From: Oasisia sp. SBJ-2009
Lineage: Eukaryota; Annelida; Polychaeta; Sabellida; Siboglinidae
NCBI GenBank assembly: GCA_964017155.1
Contig: OZ024857.1
Coordinates: 40,331,716 to 40,395,715, forward strand
Reading direction: 5' to 3'
Length of the DNA: 64,000 bases
Made by a program: the position numbers and the translations under genes. The notes beneath the pieces are model-generated. The model was not told the DNA's origin. It saw only the letters and a program-made list of their open reading frames with translations, and made no database searches. Positions 24,080 through 35,057 of this stretch are shown in pieces (the first letter of the stretch is position 1; each line of letters begins with the position of its first letter).

Positions 24080-24440
24080 CACAACTTTATACTTTATTTG
24101 GTTAATTCAATCATTTAACATAATCTTGCGCATATTTATGCTTTATAAATAGCGCGTCTTAACAGATTTTTGAGGTCGAAAAGACAGCGCAGTCGGCATA
24201 AACAAACTGTTTATCGCTCATTCCATGTGCACGGCGCAGTAACATGCACCGCTGCGCTTGCGACTGGCACAAATCGTGCTGTCTTTTCGACCTCAAAAGT
24301 ATGCCAAGACGCGCTGTTTATAAAACATAAATATGCGCAAGATGATCATAATTGATTGAATTAACCAAATCAAGTATCGAATGTTGGTAAAAATACAGTT
24401 ATAATGGCAAAATTGAGGTGGGTCCGACTTCTGCATAATT
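24080..24440. mobile_element. MITE/foldback, copy 1
   Basis: Inverted arms of about 85-90 bp: left from GGTTAATTCAATCATTTAAC (24,098), right ending TTGATTGAATTAACC (24,366). GGTCGAAAAGACAGC and GCTGTCTTTTCGACC bound an inner loop. The outer right sequence (GGCAAAATTGAGGTGGGTCC) matches the outer ends of copy 2 at 32,885-33,310. No coding capacity. Confidence 0.85.
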
Positions 24441-25043
24441 GCCAATCGTTTTTAAAATGGACTGCATAGTCAATTGTGGAATACCAGCGATATAAAATAA
24501 AAAACAGTTGAAAGAAAACAGTAAATAACAGTATAAGTTGTCATTACAATAAATCATGGACGAGACTAAAGTTTTATAATACGCGTGACGTGAATAAGCC
24601 CAGCAGTGTCATTGGATGACTATAGTAGAATACCGTCTACCATCTCATTCAGCAAAAGTAAAAGTAAACTCAACGAAGTACCGTGAGAACGTATAATAGC
24701 AGCAGTGTTAAAGCATCGTGAACAAAACAAATTAGCATATTAAAATAAGTGCTTAACGTGAATATAGTTGTGTATATAGAACGATATGGCAGCGTACATA
24801 GAAGAATCTGATGCAGCACCCTGTTTACAATGATACCCGTTTCACGTTTGGAACACTCCAACAGACAAATCACTGGTTTGTTTTGAAACAGGGGTCAACA
24901 TATTTAGAAAATAATTCAAATACATACTTTCACTAAATATGGTGTCGTCGTCAGATTAAGAAAGTTATTTTGCTATCGACAATTCTCGATAAGGATATTC
25001 GTAGATCTACAACTCGTTTGAGGTTTTAAAAAGAAAACCTTAC
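24441..25043 (-). other. Intron of the Mesh-like gene, nothing recognised
   Basis: AT-rich, no repeat family or exon seen. Confidence 0.6.
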
Positions 25044-25169
25044 ACGTCATGCCAAACTCTTCATAGAGCTGTCTTGCGGTCGCGTTGCTAGGCAACAAGT
25101 CGTGATTACGCGTTTGTAGGTCGTCGCCTGCGTTCCCATTGGCGTTGCCTAGCAATCCGACGGGCGTAT
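25044..25169 (-). CDS. Mesh/SUSD2-like gene, VWD C-terminal exon
   Basis: One hundred twenty-six bp, phase 1 to 1, with acceptor GCTCGTTTTAG and donor ACGT|GTAAGG. It reads TPVGLLGNANGNAGDDLQTR then NHDLLPSNATARQLYEEFGMT. The GLLGNxNGxxxDD motif is the hallmark of the VWD domain end. The phase-1 join to the next exon creates the FGMTWK motif. Confidence 0.92.
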
Positions 25170-25550
25170 CTAAAACGAGCACACGTCAGACGTCAGAATA
25201 AATTGTTTTAGCAAACAAAATTTCTTTTTAAGAAATAGGCAAAGAAAAATTGCAACCAATTGCAATCTACGATAAAACACCAATGCAGTTTTACCTTCTG
25301 TAACAATTTAGTGTAATTTTTAGTTTTATTTGCGAATCGTATGCAGTTAGAATCGGACTTGACAAGACGGCAACATGCCTATTGTTTCGCTTTAATATGA
25401 CCGCATTTATACATTAAAAAAATGAATCGCCGATGTACAACGTCTTGAACAAATGTGTTGTACTTGTAAATATCCAAACTCTAACTGTACAAATTAAACA
25501 AAACAACTGCATAGTACTGCAACAAAACCAGAATACTTTCGTTTACAAAC
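25170..25550 (-). other. Intron; a small VWD exon may be missing here
   Basis: The flanking exons do not share phase (2 versus 1). A stretch of the VWD core before 'TPVGLLGN' is absent. No exon with good borders was recognised in this interval. Confidence 0.5.
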
Positions 25551-25689
25551 CTGCACTTGGAGGCCATGCGAGAGTATAATATAAAGCTCCTTCTATTATC
25601 CTCATCTCTACTATGTAGTATGTACTCCTTGTCTCCGTGGAAACGGAACTCAGCGGTCATACTAGCTGCATCGTACGTCACGGAAACAT
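25551..25689 (-). CDS. Mesh/SUSD2-like gene, VWD middle exon
   Basis: One hundred thirty-nine bp, phase 1 to 2, with acceptor CTTTTATTCAG and donor TGCAG|GTTTGT. It encodes VSVTYDAASMTAEFRFHGDK, then EYILHSRDEDNRRSF and ends RMASKC. The beta-strand-like pattern fits the middle of VWD. The acceptor phase fits the exon ending at 26,027. Confidence 0.75.
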
Positions 25690-25929
25690 CTGAATAAAAG
25701 AACACGCAATAAGATAAATTATAGCTAAAACATTTACACAATTTCTTTCCTCAAACATGCAATGTATATGCAAAACAAATTTTAAAACGGGCAAGAATAT
25801 GTCGAGTAACACGAGAACATTGAGGAACTGACATTATGGTATTGGCATGAAAACACATCAAAACAATAGTAGCCAGAAACAGATTGAGATTGTAACGACA
25901 CGTACACAATAATTATAAATATACGCGAC

Positions 25930-25990
25930 CAGTGTTCTTTTATGGTGTATGTGCTTGCGAGCGTGCGTGGGTGCGTGCGAGCGTGCGTGC
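25930..25990. repeat. GTGC/GCGT-rich microsatellite
   Basis: Short irregular GTGCGTGCGAGC tract in the intron next to the exon at 26,027. Confidence 0.8.
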
Positions 25991-26026
25991 GTATTTCATT
26001 AATGTGTGGGTGGGTATGTATCGTAC

Positions 26027-26119
26027 CAGACCAGTCTTGTACAGGAAGATCTTCGAAGTCTTGCTTGTCGCCGTCGATGAAAATGTCGAGGCCAGTTCTT
26101 TCGTTCACCTGCGCTTGGA
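26027..26119 (-). CDS. Mesh/SUSD2-like gene, VWD exon
   Basis: Encodes VQAQVNERTGLDIFIDGDKQ then DFEDLPVQDW, with donor GTCTG|GTACGA (phase 1). The 'VQxxVNxRxGLDIFIDG' phrase fits the second third of the Mesh/SUSD2 VWD. The upstream border is uncertain. CCGTAG at 26,120 gives phase 1, whereas GCGCAG at 26,109 would give phase 0, and the preceding exon ends in phase 0. A (CA/GCAC)n tract begins 10 bp upstream of the acceptor. Confidence 0.72.
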
Positions 26120-26129
26120 CTACGGTGCA

Positions 26130-26283
26130 GTGACGCACACACGCACACGCACACGCACACGCACACGCACACGCATGCACACACAGACACGCACACCCAC
26201 CCACACACACACACACGCGCGCGCGCACGCACGAACGCACGCAACGCACGCACGCACGCACGTGCACCCACTACCCATCCACC

Positions 26284-26315
<32 letters not shown>

Positions 26316-26325
26316 CACACCGTTC
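26130..26325. repeat. (ACGC)n/(CA)n microsatellite
   Basis: Mixed CACACG, GCGC and GCAC tetranucleotide copies; the densest run is 26,284-26,316. On the minus strand it lies directly before the VWD exon acceptor. Confidence 0.95.
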
Positions 26326-26733
26326 AATGAACTAAATATTATTTATTACATGTTTTCTACAACGTAGATGTGATAGCGAAGACAGTTAACATTCTACTCT
26401 TTTTTGTAACAGATATTAGCTGCACACATTCATTAAAGGGACGTTTTATTAAGCTCATTCGAAATGTACTGTGTCAAAACATAGTGAATCTCCCTAAGTA
26501 CTTCCATGATACTAATATGTTCCATATCTTTGAATAATTTGTGTATAATATGAGCACAAAAACGATAACAAATTTTATTTACGCGAATCGTTTTGTGCAT
26601 GCTGCCACGTGGATGATTAATTATATAGCCTGATTATAATTGATATTCATGTATGCCTAGTGAACCACACAGAGACCTGGTTTCACACACAGTTAACATG
26701 TCGGATTTGGAGATTATTATATAATTACTGTCA

Positions 26734-26970
<237 letters not shown>

Positions 26971-27280
26971 AATAATTATTTGAATTTCTTGAACCAGAAA
27001 AAAACGAAGGAACTGAATAATCTTGACCATGCCTTATTCGGATAGTACAGGCGGAAGTCAAGCTAGAAACTCTGCGAATACGGAGCTTTTTCGATATGTC
27101 AATAGTAATTACTAAAACATATTCCTTAAGTCTAAAGAAATTAAACTAATGCATACAATTACATGAAATAATTGCATAAATAAGGCCTAATTTAAAATTA
27201 GCAGTGGAAGAACGCCAAAATCTATATAACGAAACCATGCATTAGTAAGCTATAAAGTTGGGCACAAGTTACGCGGTTAC

Positions 27281-27414
27281 CTCGAGTGTTTCTTGCCTGT
27301 GTCGCTCTTCCCCTTGGAAGTGCGCACTACGGACGAGCCAAAAGTCGCCCTGACCATTGAAAGTGTAGTGAAACCCATCCAACGTGATGATGTGCGGGTC
27401 ACCGTAAGTCCTCG
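27281..27414 (-). CDS. Mesh/SUSD2-like gene, VWD N-terminal exon
   Basis: One hundred thirty-four bp, phase 1 to 0, with acceptor TTTTGTGTAG and donor CTCGAG|GTAACC. It encodes RTYGDPHIITLDGFHYTFNG then QGDFWLVRSAHFQGEER. The GDPHxxTxDGxxYTFNGxGxFxLV motif is the canonical VWD start. The usual following strand (VQGRFEQ...TVLTA) is not present. An exon between here and 26,119 may therefore be missing or lost within the microsatellites. Confidence 0.93.
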
Positions 27415-27420
27415 CTACAC

Positions 27421-27424
<4 letters not shown>

Positions 27425-27503
<79 letters not shown>
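27425..27503. repeat. (TA)n microsatellite beside the VWD acceptor
   Basis: About 39 TA copies starting 10 bp upstream of the VWD exon acceptor, in place of an ordinary polypyrimidine tract. Confidence 0.96.
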
Positions 27504-27507
<4 letters not shown>

Positions 27508-27642
27508 ATGTGTAGTATGCATGTTTTATCAACAATGTTGAATTTTTAAGTTTAAAATTTTGTATAGCGATGATACAAATACTCTTGGCTATTAATGGCA
27601 TTTCTACTTTTTTTATGAAAGAATGGATAAATAGATATATAA

Positions 27643-27781
<139 letters not shown>

Positions 27782-27971
27782 ATTCTTTCTTTGAAAAATA
27801 TAAATACCACTAATAGCCAAGAGTATTTGATTACACTGATAAAAGAAACTAGCTATGAGTCGATCACCCTAATTAAGAGACCGAGATTACATGAAGTCAC
27901 GTATACCATAAAACATGTTATTGTAGCCCGATTGACGCACTCAGCCTACATATTGTCTAACCACAAGGTAA

Positions 27972-27975
<4 letters not shown>

Positions 27976-28009
<34 letters not shown>
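27976..28009. repeat. (TA)n microsatellite
   Basis: About 17 TA copies directly before the LINE fragment at 28,010. Confidence 0.95.
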
Positions 28010-29090
<1,081 letters not shown>

Positions 29091-29184
29091 ATTAGTTCTT
29101 CCCAACTTAGTTATAACATGTTTATTTACGGCGTTGTTTTTATTGATTTTGATATGACTTGATCTGTTTTGACCACTGTATAAC

Positions 29185-29437
29185 CTCTATATATCCAGTG
29201 CCGTCGTTGGTCGGTCTCATTTCTCCATATTTTGCACAATTGACACTCGACCATTTGCAACAAGTCAAAAATGGTAAAACATCTTCCAGAATGTGATCAA
29301 GGCGATACGTTTTATCAACACCGTTGCCATGGTACCCGTCAGTATGTACTCGGTCAAACGTTCCACCTCCTTTGTCGAAATCAGTAATGATTTTTCCAGA
29401 TCTGTCGTAGCAACATTGTTGACCGGCGCCGAGCGAA
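29185..29437 (-). CDS. Mesh/SUSD2-like gene, AMOP second-half exon
   Basis: Acceptor CCCTCCCACAG, phase 2. Joined to the previous exon it gives [19 protein letters not shown]. It continues with [20 protein letters not shown] and [13 protein letters not shown], then [18 protein letters not shown] and the LTCCKW cysteines are signature AMOP motifs, and RPTxDGTGY normally leads into the VWD start. The donor (GAG|GTTATA) gives phase 0 while the VWD exon needs phase 1. The last few bases, or a small extra exon, are therefore unresolved. Confidence 0.88.
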
Positions 29438-29505
29438 CTGTGGGAGGGAGAATGTATTAGTAAAACGATATCAAACAATAACATATTTGAATAAGTGTGT
29501 ATACG

Positions 29506-29506
<1 letters not shown>

Positions 29507-29603
<97 letters not shown>

Positions 29604-29620
29604 TTAGTAAAACGATATCA

Positions 29621-29671
<51 letters not shown>
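29507..29671. repeat. Two (TA)n runs around a short unique spacer
   Basis: Runs at 29,507-29,601 and 29,629-29,671. The spacer AGTAAAACGATATCAAACAATA also occurs just before the first run at 29,459-29,480, so the spacer plus TA run forms a local tandem duplication. Confidence 0.94.
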
Positions 29672-29673
<2 letters not shown>

Positions 29674-30035
29674 AACAAATAATACACAAATAATACAAAT
29701 AAACAAATAAGCTTTTTAAACGGCAACTTCCCTCTCTCTAATGTAATAGGTAAAAGCTCTAATTGCTGTTGTCGCTTGGTCGCAATCTTAGCTCGAAAGA
29801 CAAAAGCAGAAGCTATCGCGACAAAATCCTAACCAATGCTGTATTGCATTGGCTTAATTCACATTGATGTGTCTCGGTTAATACATAATTCCCAAATAAT
29901 AATAAGTCGAGAATGAGCTACCGACTGTGAACAATGTTAGCACGTTAAAGATACATTCCAACATGCAACCAATAATACCAATAACAACAGTAACGTTTCC
30001 TCAGTTCAAGCCTCCCTTTCGTTTGTTCTAATTAC

Positions 30036-30278
30036 CTGGCAGCCACAGAACGAAAGCAGTGATAGGCTCCGGGGTGAAAGAAGTCACACCCACGCCCTCC
30101 GTTAGAACAAGCAGCATCGTCTATGAAACGATCGTCTGACGTCGCCTGCCTTCTTGTATAAGGACAAGGCAACAGTCCGCTAAACGACCGTGGGTCTTGC
30201 TTCTCTCCCTCGTACCAATCTTGACACCATTTTGCAAATGGTTCATTTCGCCATTTAGCGGCATAGTTTCTTAACTTG
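30036..30278 (-). CDS. Mesh/SUSD2-like gene, AMOP first-half exon
   Basis: Two hundred forty-three bp, phase 2 to 2, with donor GCCAG|GTAATT and a weak acceptor CGCGCAG. It encodes KLRNYAAKWRNEPFAKWCQD, WYEGEKQDPRSFSGLLPCPY, and DAACSNGGRGCDFFHPGAYH before CFRSVA. The Cys pattern and the 'LLPCP' motif are those of AMOP (adhesion-associated domain in MUC4 and other proteins). The upstream border is the least certain part, because another AG at 30,325 leads into a stop. Confidence 0.88.
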
Positions 30279-30379
30279 CTGCGCGGCGACAACGATATCA
30301 GACCACAACGCCTTCACCGATCTACAAAGTGATATCATATATGCGCGTGTCACAACTGTATGTAAAAAATACTGATAAA

Positions 30380-30439
<60 letters not shown>

Positions 30440-30532
30440 CGTGTGTCGGGTGCGTGCGTGTGTGTTTGTGCGCGTGTGTAAGTGTGTGTGTCTGCGTGTG
30501 TGTGCGTGTGCGTGTGTGTGTGCGCGCGCGCG
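30380..30532. repeat. (GT)n/(GC)n microsatellite
   Basis: GT repeats degrading into GTGC and CGCG mixtures, about 100 bp upstream of the AMOP exon acceptor on the minus strand. Confidence 0.95.
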
Positions 30533-30723
30533 AGCCGCGCGATCGTGCGCATTTGTGTATGTTGGTTTGGACACCCTTTTGTTGAAGGAAACCACAACTG
30601 TTATAAGGCATGCGCCTTAGAGTGTGACCGACAAAGAAATGATTTAAGAAATAAATGACAGGCAGATCCCAAAACCGGCATGTTACGTGGAACCATCTAA
30701 AAAGACATGATAAAAACACAAAA

Positions 30724-30942
30724 CATGCGTCGAAGAAGCGTCGTTTTGGTCCTGTGCTATACTTTGAGCGAAGAGAAATAGAGTGTATGGGTCAACAGCG
30801 AAATTCGAAACATAATCGATGTCTACTAGTGTCTCGTTGAAGTAGTGTTGTGGCCAGGTTATTTGTAGTGGTTTCTTGAAGTCACCCCACACGTTGTATG
30901 CTTTGTTTACCAGCGTGACAACCTCTTGCTTGTAATCGCCAA
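30724..30942 (-). CDS. Mesh/SUSD2-like gene, exon between IPT and AMOP
   Basis: Acceptor ATGATTTGCAG, phase 1. It encodes GDYKQEVVTLVNKAYNVWGD then FKKPLQITWPQHYFNETLVD and IDYV. The 'LxITWxxxxFNETxVDIxxY' phrase matches, from memory, the segment before AMOP in Mesh/SUSD2. The frame stays open to about 30,660. The 3' border is not fixed: several GTs are possible and the following AMOP exon needs phase 2. Confidence 0.68.
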
Positions 30943-31195
30943 CTGCAAATCATCCGCTTTAATAATCACCAATAGTATTCCATACAAGACTCGAAGAGTA
31001 TAGAAATATTTAATTTTGCTTACTTCTGTTCGACGAAAACGAATTACAGGGGTCCAGTTGGAAGGTTTTTGGAGCCTCGTACGGAGGTTTCAATTGGAAA
31101 TTTCAAGGTGATACAGTTAAAAGTTATTTTAGAGCTTGCAGTCGCCGGTCAAAATACCACACCCATAAAAATCAAATACCCTACGGAGTTGCAAT

Positions 31196-31212
31196 ACACA
31201 CACGCGCGCACG

Positions 31213-31264
<52 letters not shown>

Positions 31265-31329
31265 TACACACACACAGACACACAGACACACACACACACA
31301 CACACAGACACACACACAGACACACACAC
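31196..31329. repeat. (CA)n microsatellite that supplies a splice donor
   Basis: CA repeats with CAGA interruptions. On the minus strand the run begins GTGTGTGTG immediately after the IPT exon, so the donor GT is itself part of the microsatellite. Confidence 0.93.
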
Positions 31330-31572
31330 ACGTGTGGTTATAAGTCTCTCCGTCGTCGCTGGAGAGCGCCAGCGGAATTCGTCCGGTTCGTAGTATCATA
31401 GGAAGTACACACTGCGCACGCGTCGCGTCAATTACATCCGCCGGCGTTTCAACATCGGCGAACTTGCACACGACAGTGGACGTGTTAGACAGGCCATCGA
31501 AACTTGTACCGGAAACCGTCACTCTCAGGCCGCCAAGCATTGGTCCAAACCATGGTCCCACGGCAAGAGAAC
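31330..31572 (-). CDS. Mesh/SUSD2-like gene, IPT/TIG domain exon (first recognised exon)
   Basis: Two hundred forty-three bp, phase 1 to 1, with acceptor TTGGTGTACACAG. It encodes [20 protein letters not shown] then [31 protein letters not shown] and [14 protein letters not shown]. Gly-Pro-rich loops, two Cys and the terminal 'DGETYN' are IPT/TIG features; such an immunoglobulin-like fold sits N-terminal in Mesh/SUSD2 proteins. The phase-1 donor falls within the (GT)n run. No upstream exons (signal peptide or NIDO) were recognised up to 34,887. Confidence 0.86.
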
Positions 31573-32095
31573 CTGTGTACACCAACAATAAGGATATTAT
31601 CTTTCTTGCTTAATTATTATACTTATGGCTCATTCTATTGTATTGCCAAAACCATAGATGTAATCAAGTACCTAGCACAGAGCAAGACACTCTATAAAAC
31701 ATAAAATGGGGGGGGGGGTAATAATGTATAAATATACACTTTTAAAAGGACAATATACGATATTGTTCCCTGCACACTGGAGCTACAACAAAATCTACCA
31801 AACGAAAATGCTTAATTGAATAATGTTATTACAGCGTAATATTTCTGAACTAATGTAATTCAAATACCCTATTGACATCTAGTTGGGTACAAAGAAGATT
31901 GTTGTATCGTTATATTTCGTGTTCTTTCAATTCTCAATTGAAAGTGTTGAGATAAGACATAATATCAACGTGAATACTGGTGGTGATCGAGAGTAACGTG
32001 TTTATTATCCGCGAGGCGGCAGCACAATCAATTACATTTCACGACAAAGATGTTTTAAATAATTGTCGACCGTCACCCTTCATTTAACTTTAACA

Positions 32096-32183
<88 letters not shown>

Positions 32184-32884
32184 ATAAATCCAAGGGTTAG
32201 GCGACACCTTGTAAATCGCAACGGTTGGGCGACAGTTTGTATATATTCTACTAAGCATAAAAATTACATAAAAATTAGTCTAGTATGCATAAACCATCTA
32301 CTATAATACAGTGCCGAACATTTTTGTAAGCAATAGTTAAAATTAAAAGATATACTTTTGGTGTCGCCTAAATAGTGTCGCCCTAACGTAACCGTTCAAA
32401 ATGTTCACGCAAAGTTACAAGCTTACGGCGACACACAAAAAAACGCTGGATGTATGTTTTGCAAACCAATCAGCGAAGAGCAAGATTTTAAGGTCAAGGT
32501 TGTAAATGGCCAACGATGGTTTTCGCAAAACTCTCGACTCAATTATTTGTTGCGCTTTCTCGTGAAAGATTCGTTGTGGAATGTGGCAGACGCAAGTTAT
32601 AAAGAACGGGCTCAATGGTTACGTAAACCTTGCAAGTTTTCTAGGCGCCAGGTGACGTAAGATGTCGAAAATAAAGGATTATACCATAGAGGTTCTGCCA
32701 GCGTCGTCGTCGTCTGATAATCATGACATGTATTATGTAAGTATAGACATCGATATCCTGATATTTTAATTAATTAAAACTGACTTGATTAATTCGAAGA
32801 GATATTTATTAGTTTGAGCTTGACGTGAAATGGGCATTTTATGAAACTGTGCCCGTCTGAATTCGCTGGATATCATACTAGCCG
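31573..32884. other. Upstream flank or first introns of the Mesh-like gene
   Basis: No exon supported. Contains an 11-base G run at about 31,707 and a (TA)n run at 32,105-32,181. Missing 5' exons of the Mesh-like gene and 3' exons of the coiled-coil gene should lie between 31.6 and 34.9 kb if both genes are complete. Confidence 0.5.
32105..32181. repeat. (TA)n microsatellite
   Basis: About 38 TA copies. Confidence 0.97.
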
Positions 32885-33310
32885 GCACTTATGCAGAATT
32901 CGGACCTACCTCAATTTTGCCATTGTAAGTGTAACTGTATCTTTGACTTTGTCAACATTTGATAATTGATCTTGTTAATTCAATCATTTAGTATCATCTT
33001 GCGCATATTTATGTTTTATAAACAGCGCGTCTTAGCATACTTTTGAAGTCGAAAAGACAGCGCAGTCGGCATAAACAAACTGTTTATCGCTCATTCCATG
33101 TGCACGGCGCCGTGACACATGCATCGCTGCGCTTGCGACTGGCACAAATCGGAGCACTATTTGGGTCTAAAAATGCAATATTTGTGAAACATAAATATAC
33201 CTGGGAATGCTGATTGATCATGTTAAGGATTACAGTTTGTGTGAGGTATCCAATATAGACAAATATGCAGTTATAATGGCAAAATTGAAGCGGGTCGGAA
33301 TCTCTGGACG
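32885..33310. mobile_element. MITE/foldback, copy 2 (longer)
   Basis: Outer arms: GCAGAATTCGGACCTACCTC at 32,893 against GGCAAAATTGAAGCGGGTCGGAATC ending near 33,305. The interior from GTTAATTCAATCATTTAGTA to CTTGCGACTGGCACAAATCG closely matches copy 1 at 24 kb. The right arm is much more diverged than the left, so this copy looks older or was rearranged. Confidence 0.8.
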
Positions 33311-33719
33311 AAGAGGTATGAAGTCGATGGATATCATAATATAGGTTAGGTATATACAAAAATTGAATATATTATACCATCATTTAGATGGTGCCATGTG
33401 ATAGATAATAATGTGTAGTTAATAACACTTTTTGAAATCTTCAGTATTTAGGGAGAAATAAGCATTTTAAATCTTAAAATTGCTGCATTTGTTTTCTATT
33501 GTATTTTGGGCCATTTCTTGTGCACAGGTTGCATAATGACTGCATAAAATAGGTTGGAAACCAGTAATAACATTGGAACCATTTAACTTACGCATGTGAA
33601 ACTAAAAATGGGTCAACCCTTTGGGAAATATAATGTGTTGTGACCTTGATTTGACCTTCAAAGTTGACCTAGATATTATATCTGACCTAGATTTGACCCA
33701 CAGTATGGTGTTAATTATT

Positions 33720-34135
33720 CATTGTTTAGTTTTATTACAGAAAAGGGTTATAAGATTAATTTGTGGTGCCAAAAGACTTGATCGCACGAACTTACTCTTT
33801 CACAATGTACATATTCTTAAAATACCAGATCTTGTCAAACTAAAAACTGCTATAATTATGTTTAAGGCATATTGTTATATAAATTACCAATGAATGTACA
33901 CAAATTATTCAGAATACAGGAATCACGATATTCATCCAGGCATAAATGTAACTTCAAGCAAATCTATGTACGTATTAACTTTTAAAATATGTGTATTTCT
34001 GTTACTGGGGTTAAACTTTGGCACACCCTCGATAATTCACTGGTTAATGTAAAAATGTTCACCATTTCAAAAAGTGTTCTACAGATAGACTAATGGTATA
34101 ATGGTATAATGTTGGTAAAATTGTTTAGGTAATGA
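33720..34135 (+). pseudogene. LINE RT C-terminal scrap
   Basis: LQKRVIRLICGAKRLDRTNL, VHILKIPDLVKLKTAIIMFK, then after a frameshift LPMNVHKLFRIQESRYSSRH and GVKLWHTLDNSL. This is the usual order at the end of RT proteins of many non-LTR elements (QKRxIR...LNIL...LYK...LF...GxxLWNSL). Frameshifts and a stop show it is dead. Confidence 0.78.
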
Positions 34136-34379
34136 GCCTTGCTAACATTTAAATATCAAAACTGTGAATATAGCAACTTTATGGACACTTTAAACGGTTA
34201 TTAGAACTTGACCTAATTATTTGACCTATATTTCACATCTGACCTACATACTGGAATTTATTGTATAATTAATTCATAAATTCACCATGAATCTTGATAA
34301 ACCCTTTGATATGTGAATTATTTTGTGACCTTGACTTGACCTTTACAGTTACATTCCCATGTTTTTCTATAATATCTCC

Positions 34380-34887
34380 CACCTCCCTCTCCTTCCCTAT
34401 CCTTCCCTCTCCTTCCCTCCCACCTCCATCTCCGTCCATCCCACCTCCCTCTCCTTCCCTCCCACCTCCCTGTCCATTCCTCCCACCTCCCTCTCCTTCC
34501 CTCCCACCTCCCTCTCCTTCCCTCCCACCTCCCTCTCCTTCCCTCCCACCTCCCTCTCCATCCCACCTCCCTCTCCTTCCCTCCCACCTCCCTCTCCATC
34601 CATCCCACCTCCCTCTCCTTCCCTCCCACCTCCCTCTCCTTCCCTCCCACCTCCCTCTCCTTCCCTCCCACCTCCCTCTCCTTCCCTCCCACCTCCCTCT
34701 CCTTCCCTCCCACCTCCCTCTCCTTCCCTCTCCTTCCCTCCCACCTTCCTCTCCTTCCCTCCCACCTTCCTCTCCTTCCCTCCCACCTCCCTCTCCTTCC
34801 CTCCCACCTTCCTCTCCTTCCTTCCCACCTCCCTCTCCTTCCCTCCCACCTCCCTCTCCTTCCCTCCCACCTCCCTCTCCAACCCAC
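34380..34887. repeat. 20-bp pyrimidine-strand minisatellite at a splice donor
   Basis: Unit CCTCCCACCTCCCTCTCCTT, about 25 copies, almost pure C/T on the plus strand and G/A on the minus (sense) strand. On the sense strand each unit contains GGGAG|GTGGGAGGG, echoing the exon end and donor AGGAG|GTGGGT at 34,888. The GGG runs could form quadruplex or triplex structures. Confidence 0.95.
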
Positions 34888-35057
34888 CTCCTTCTCTGTG
34901 GTCGTGTCTTCGTGTTGCTCCTCCTCAGCTCCTTGAGTTCCCTGGCTGCGTCCTCCCTCTTCCCCAGATAGTCCCTCTCCACCTCCCTCATGTGGTGGAG
35001 CTGAGACTTCTGCCGTCCCACAGCCAGGTCAAGGGCTTCCAACTCAGCCCGGCGGTC
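34888..35057 (-). CDS. Coiled-coil gene, last recognised exon
   Basis: One hundred seventy bp, phase 0 to 2, with acceptor ACCAGTGTAG and donor AGGAG|GTGGGT. It encodes DRRAELEALDLAVGRQKSQL, HHMREVERDYLGKREDAARE and LKELRRSNTKTRPQRR. Heptads of Leu with many Arg/Glu indicate coiled coil. Identity is not established; large centrosomal coiled-coil proteins such as centriolin are candidates only. The exon is directly bordered by a different minisatellite on each side. The gene probably continues downstream, since no stop is seen. Confidence 0.8.

Noticed and set aside
32415..32660. Frames that could be a signal peptide or first exon of the Mesh-like gene
   Set aside because: No cleavable hydrophobic start followed by a phase-1 donor was found; composition looks random.
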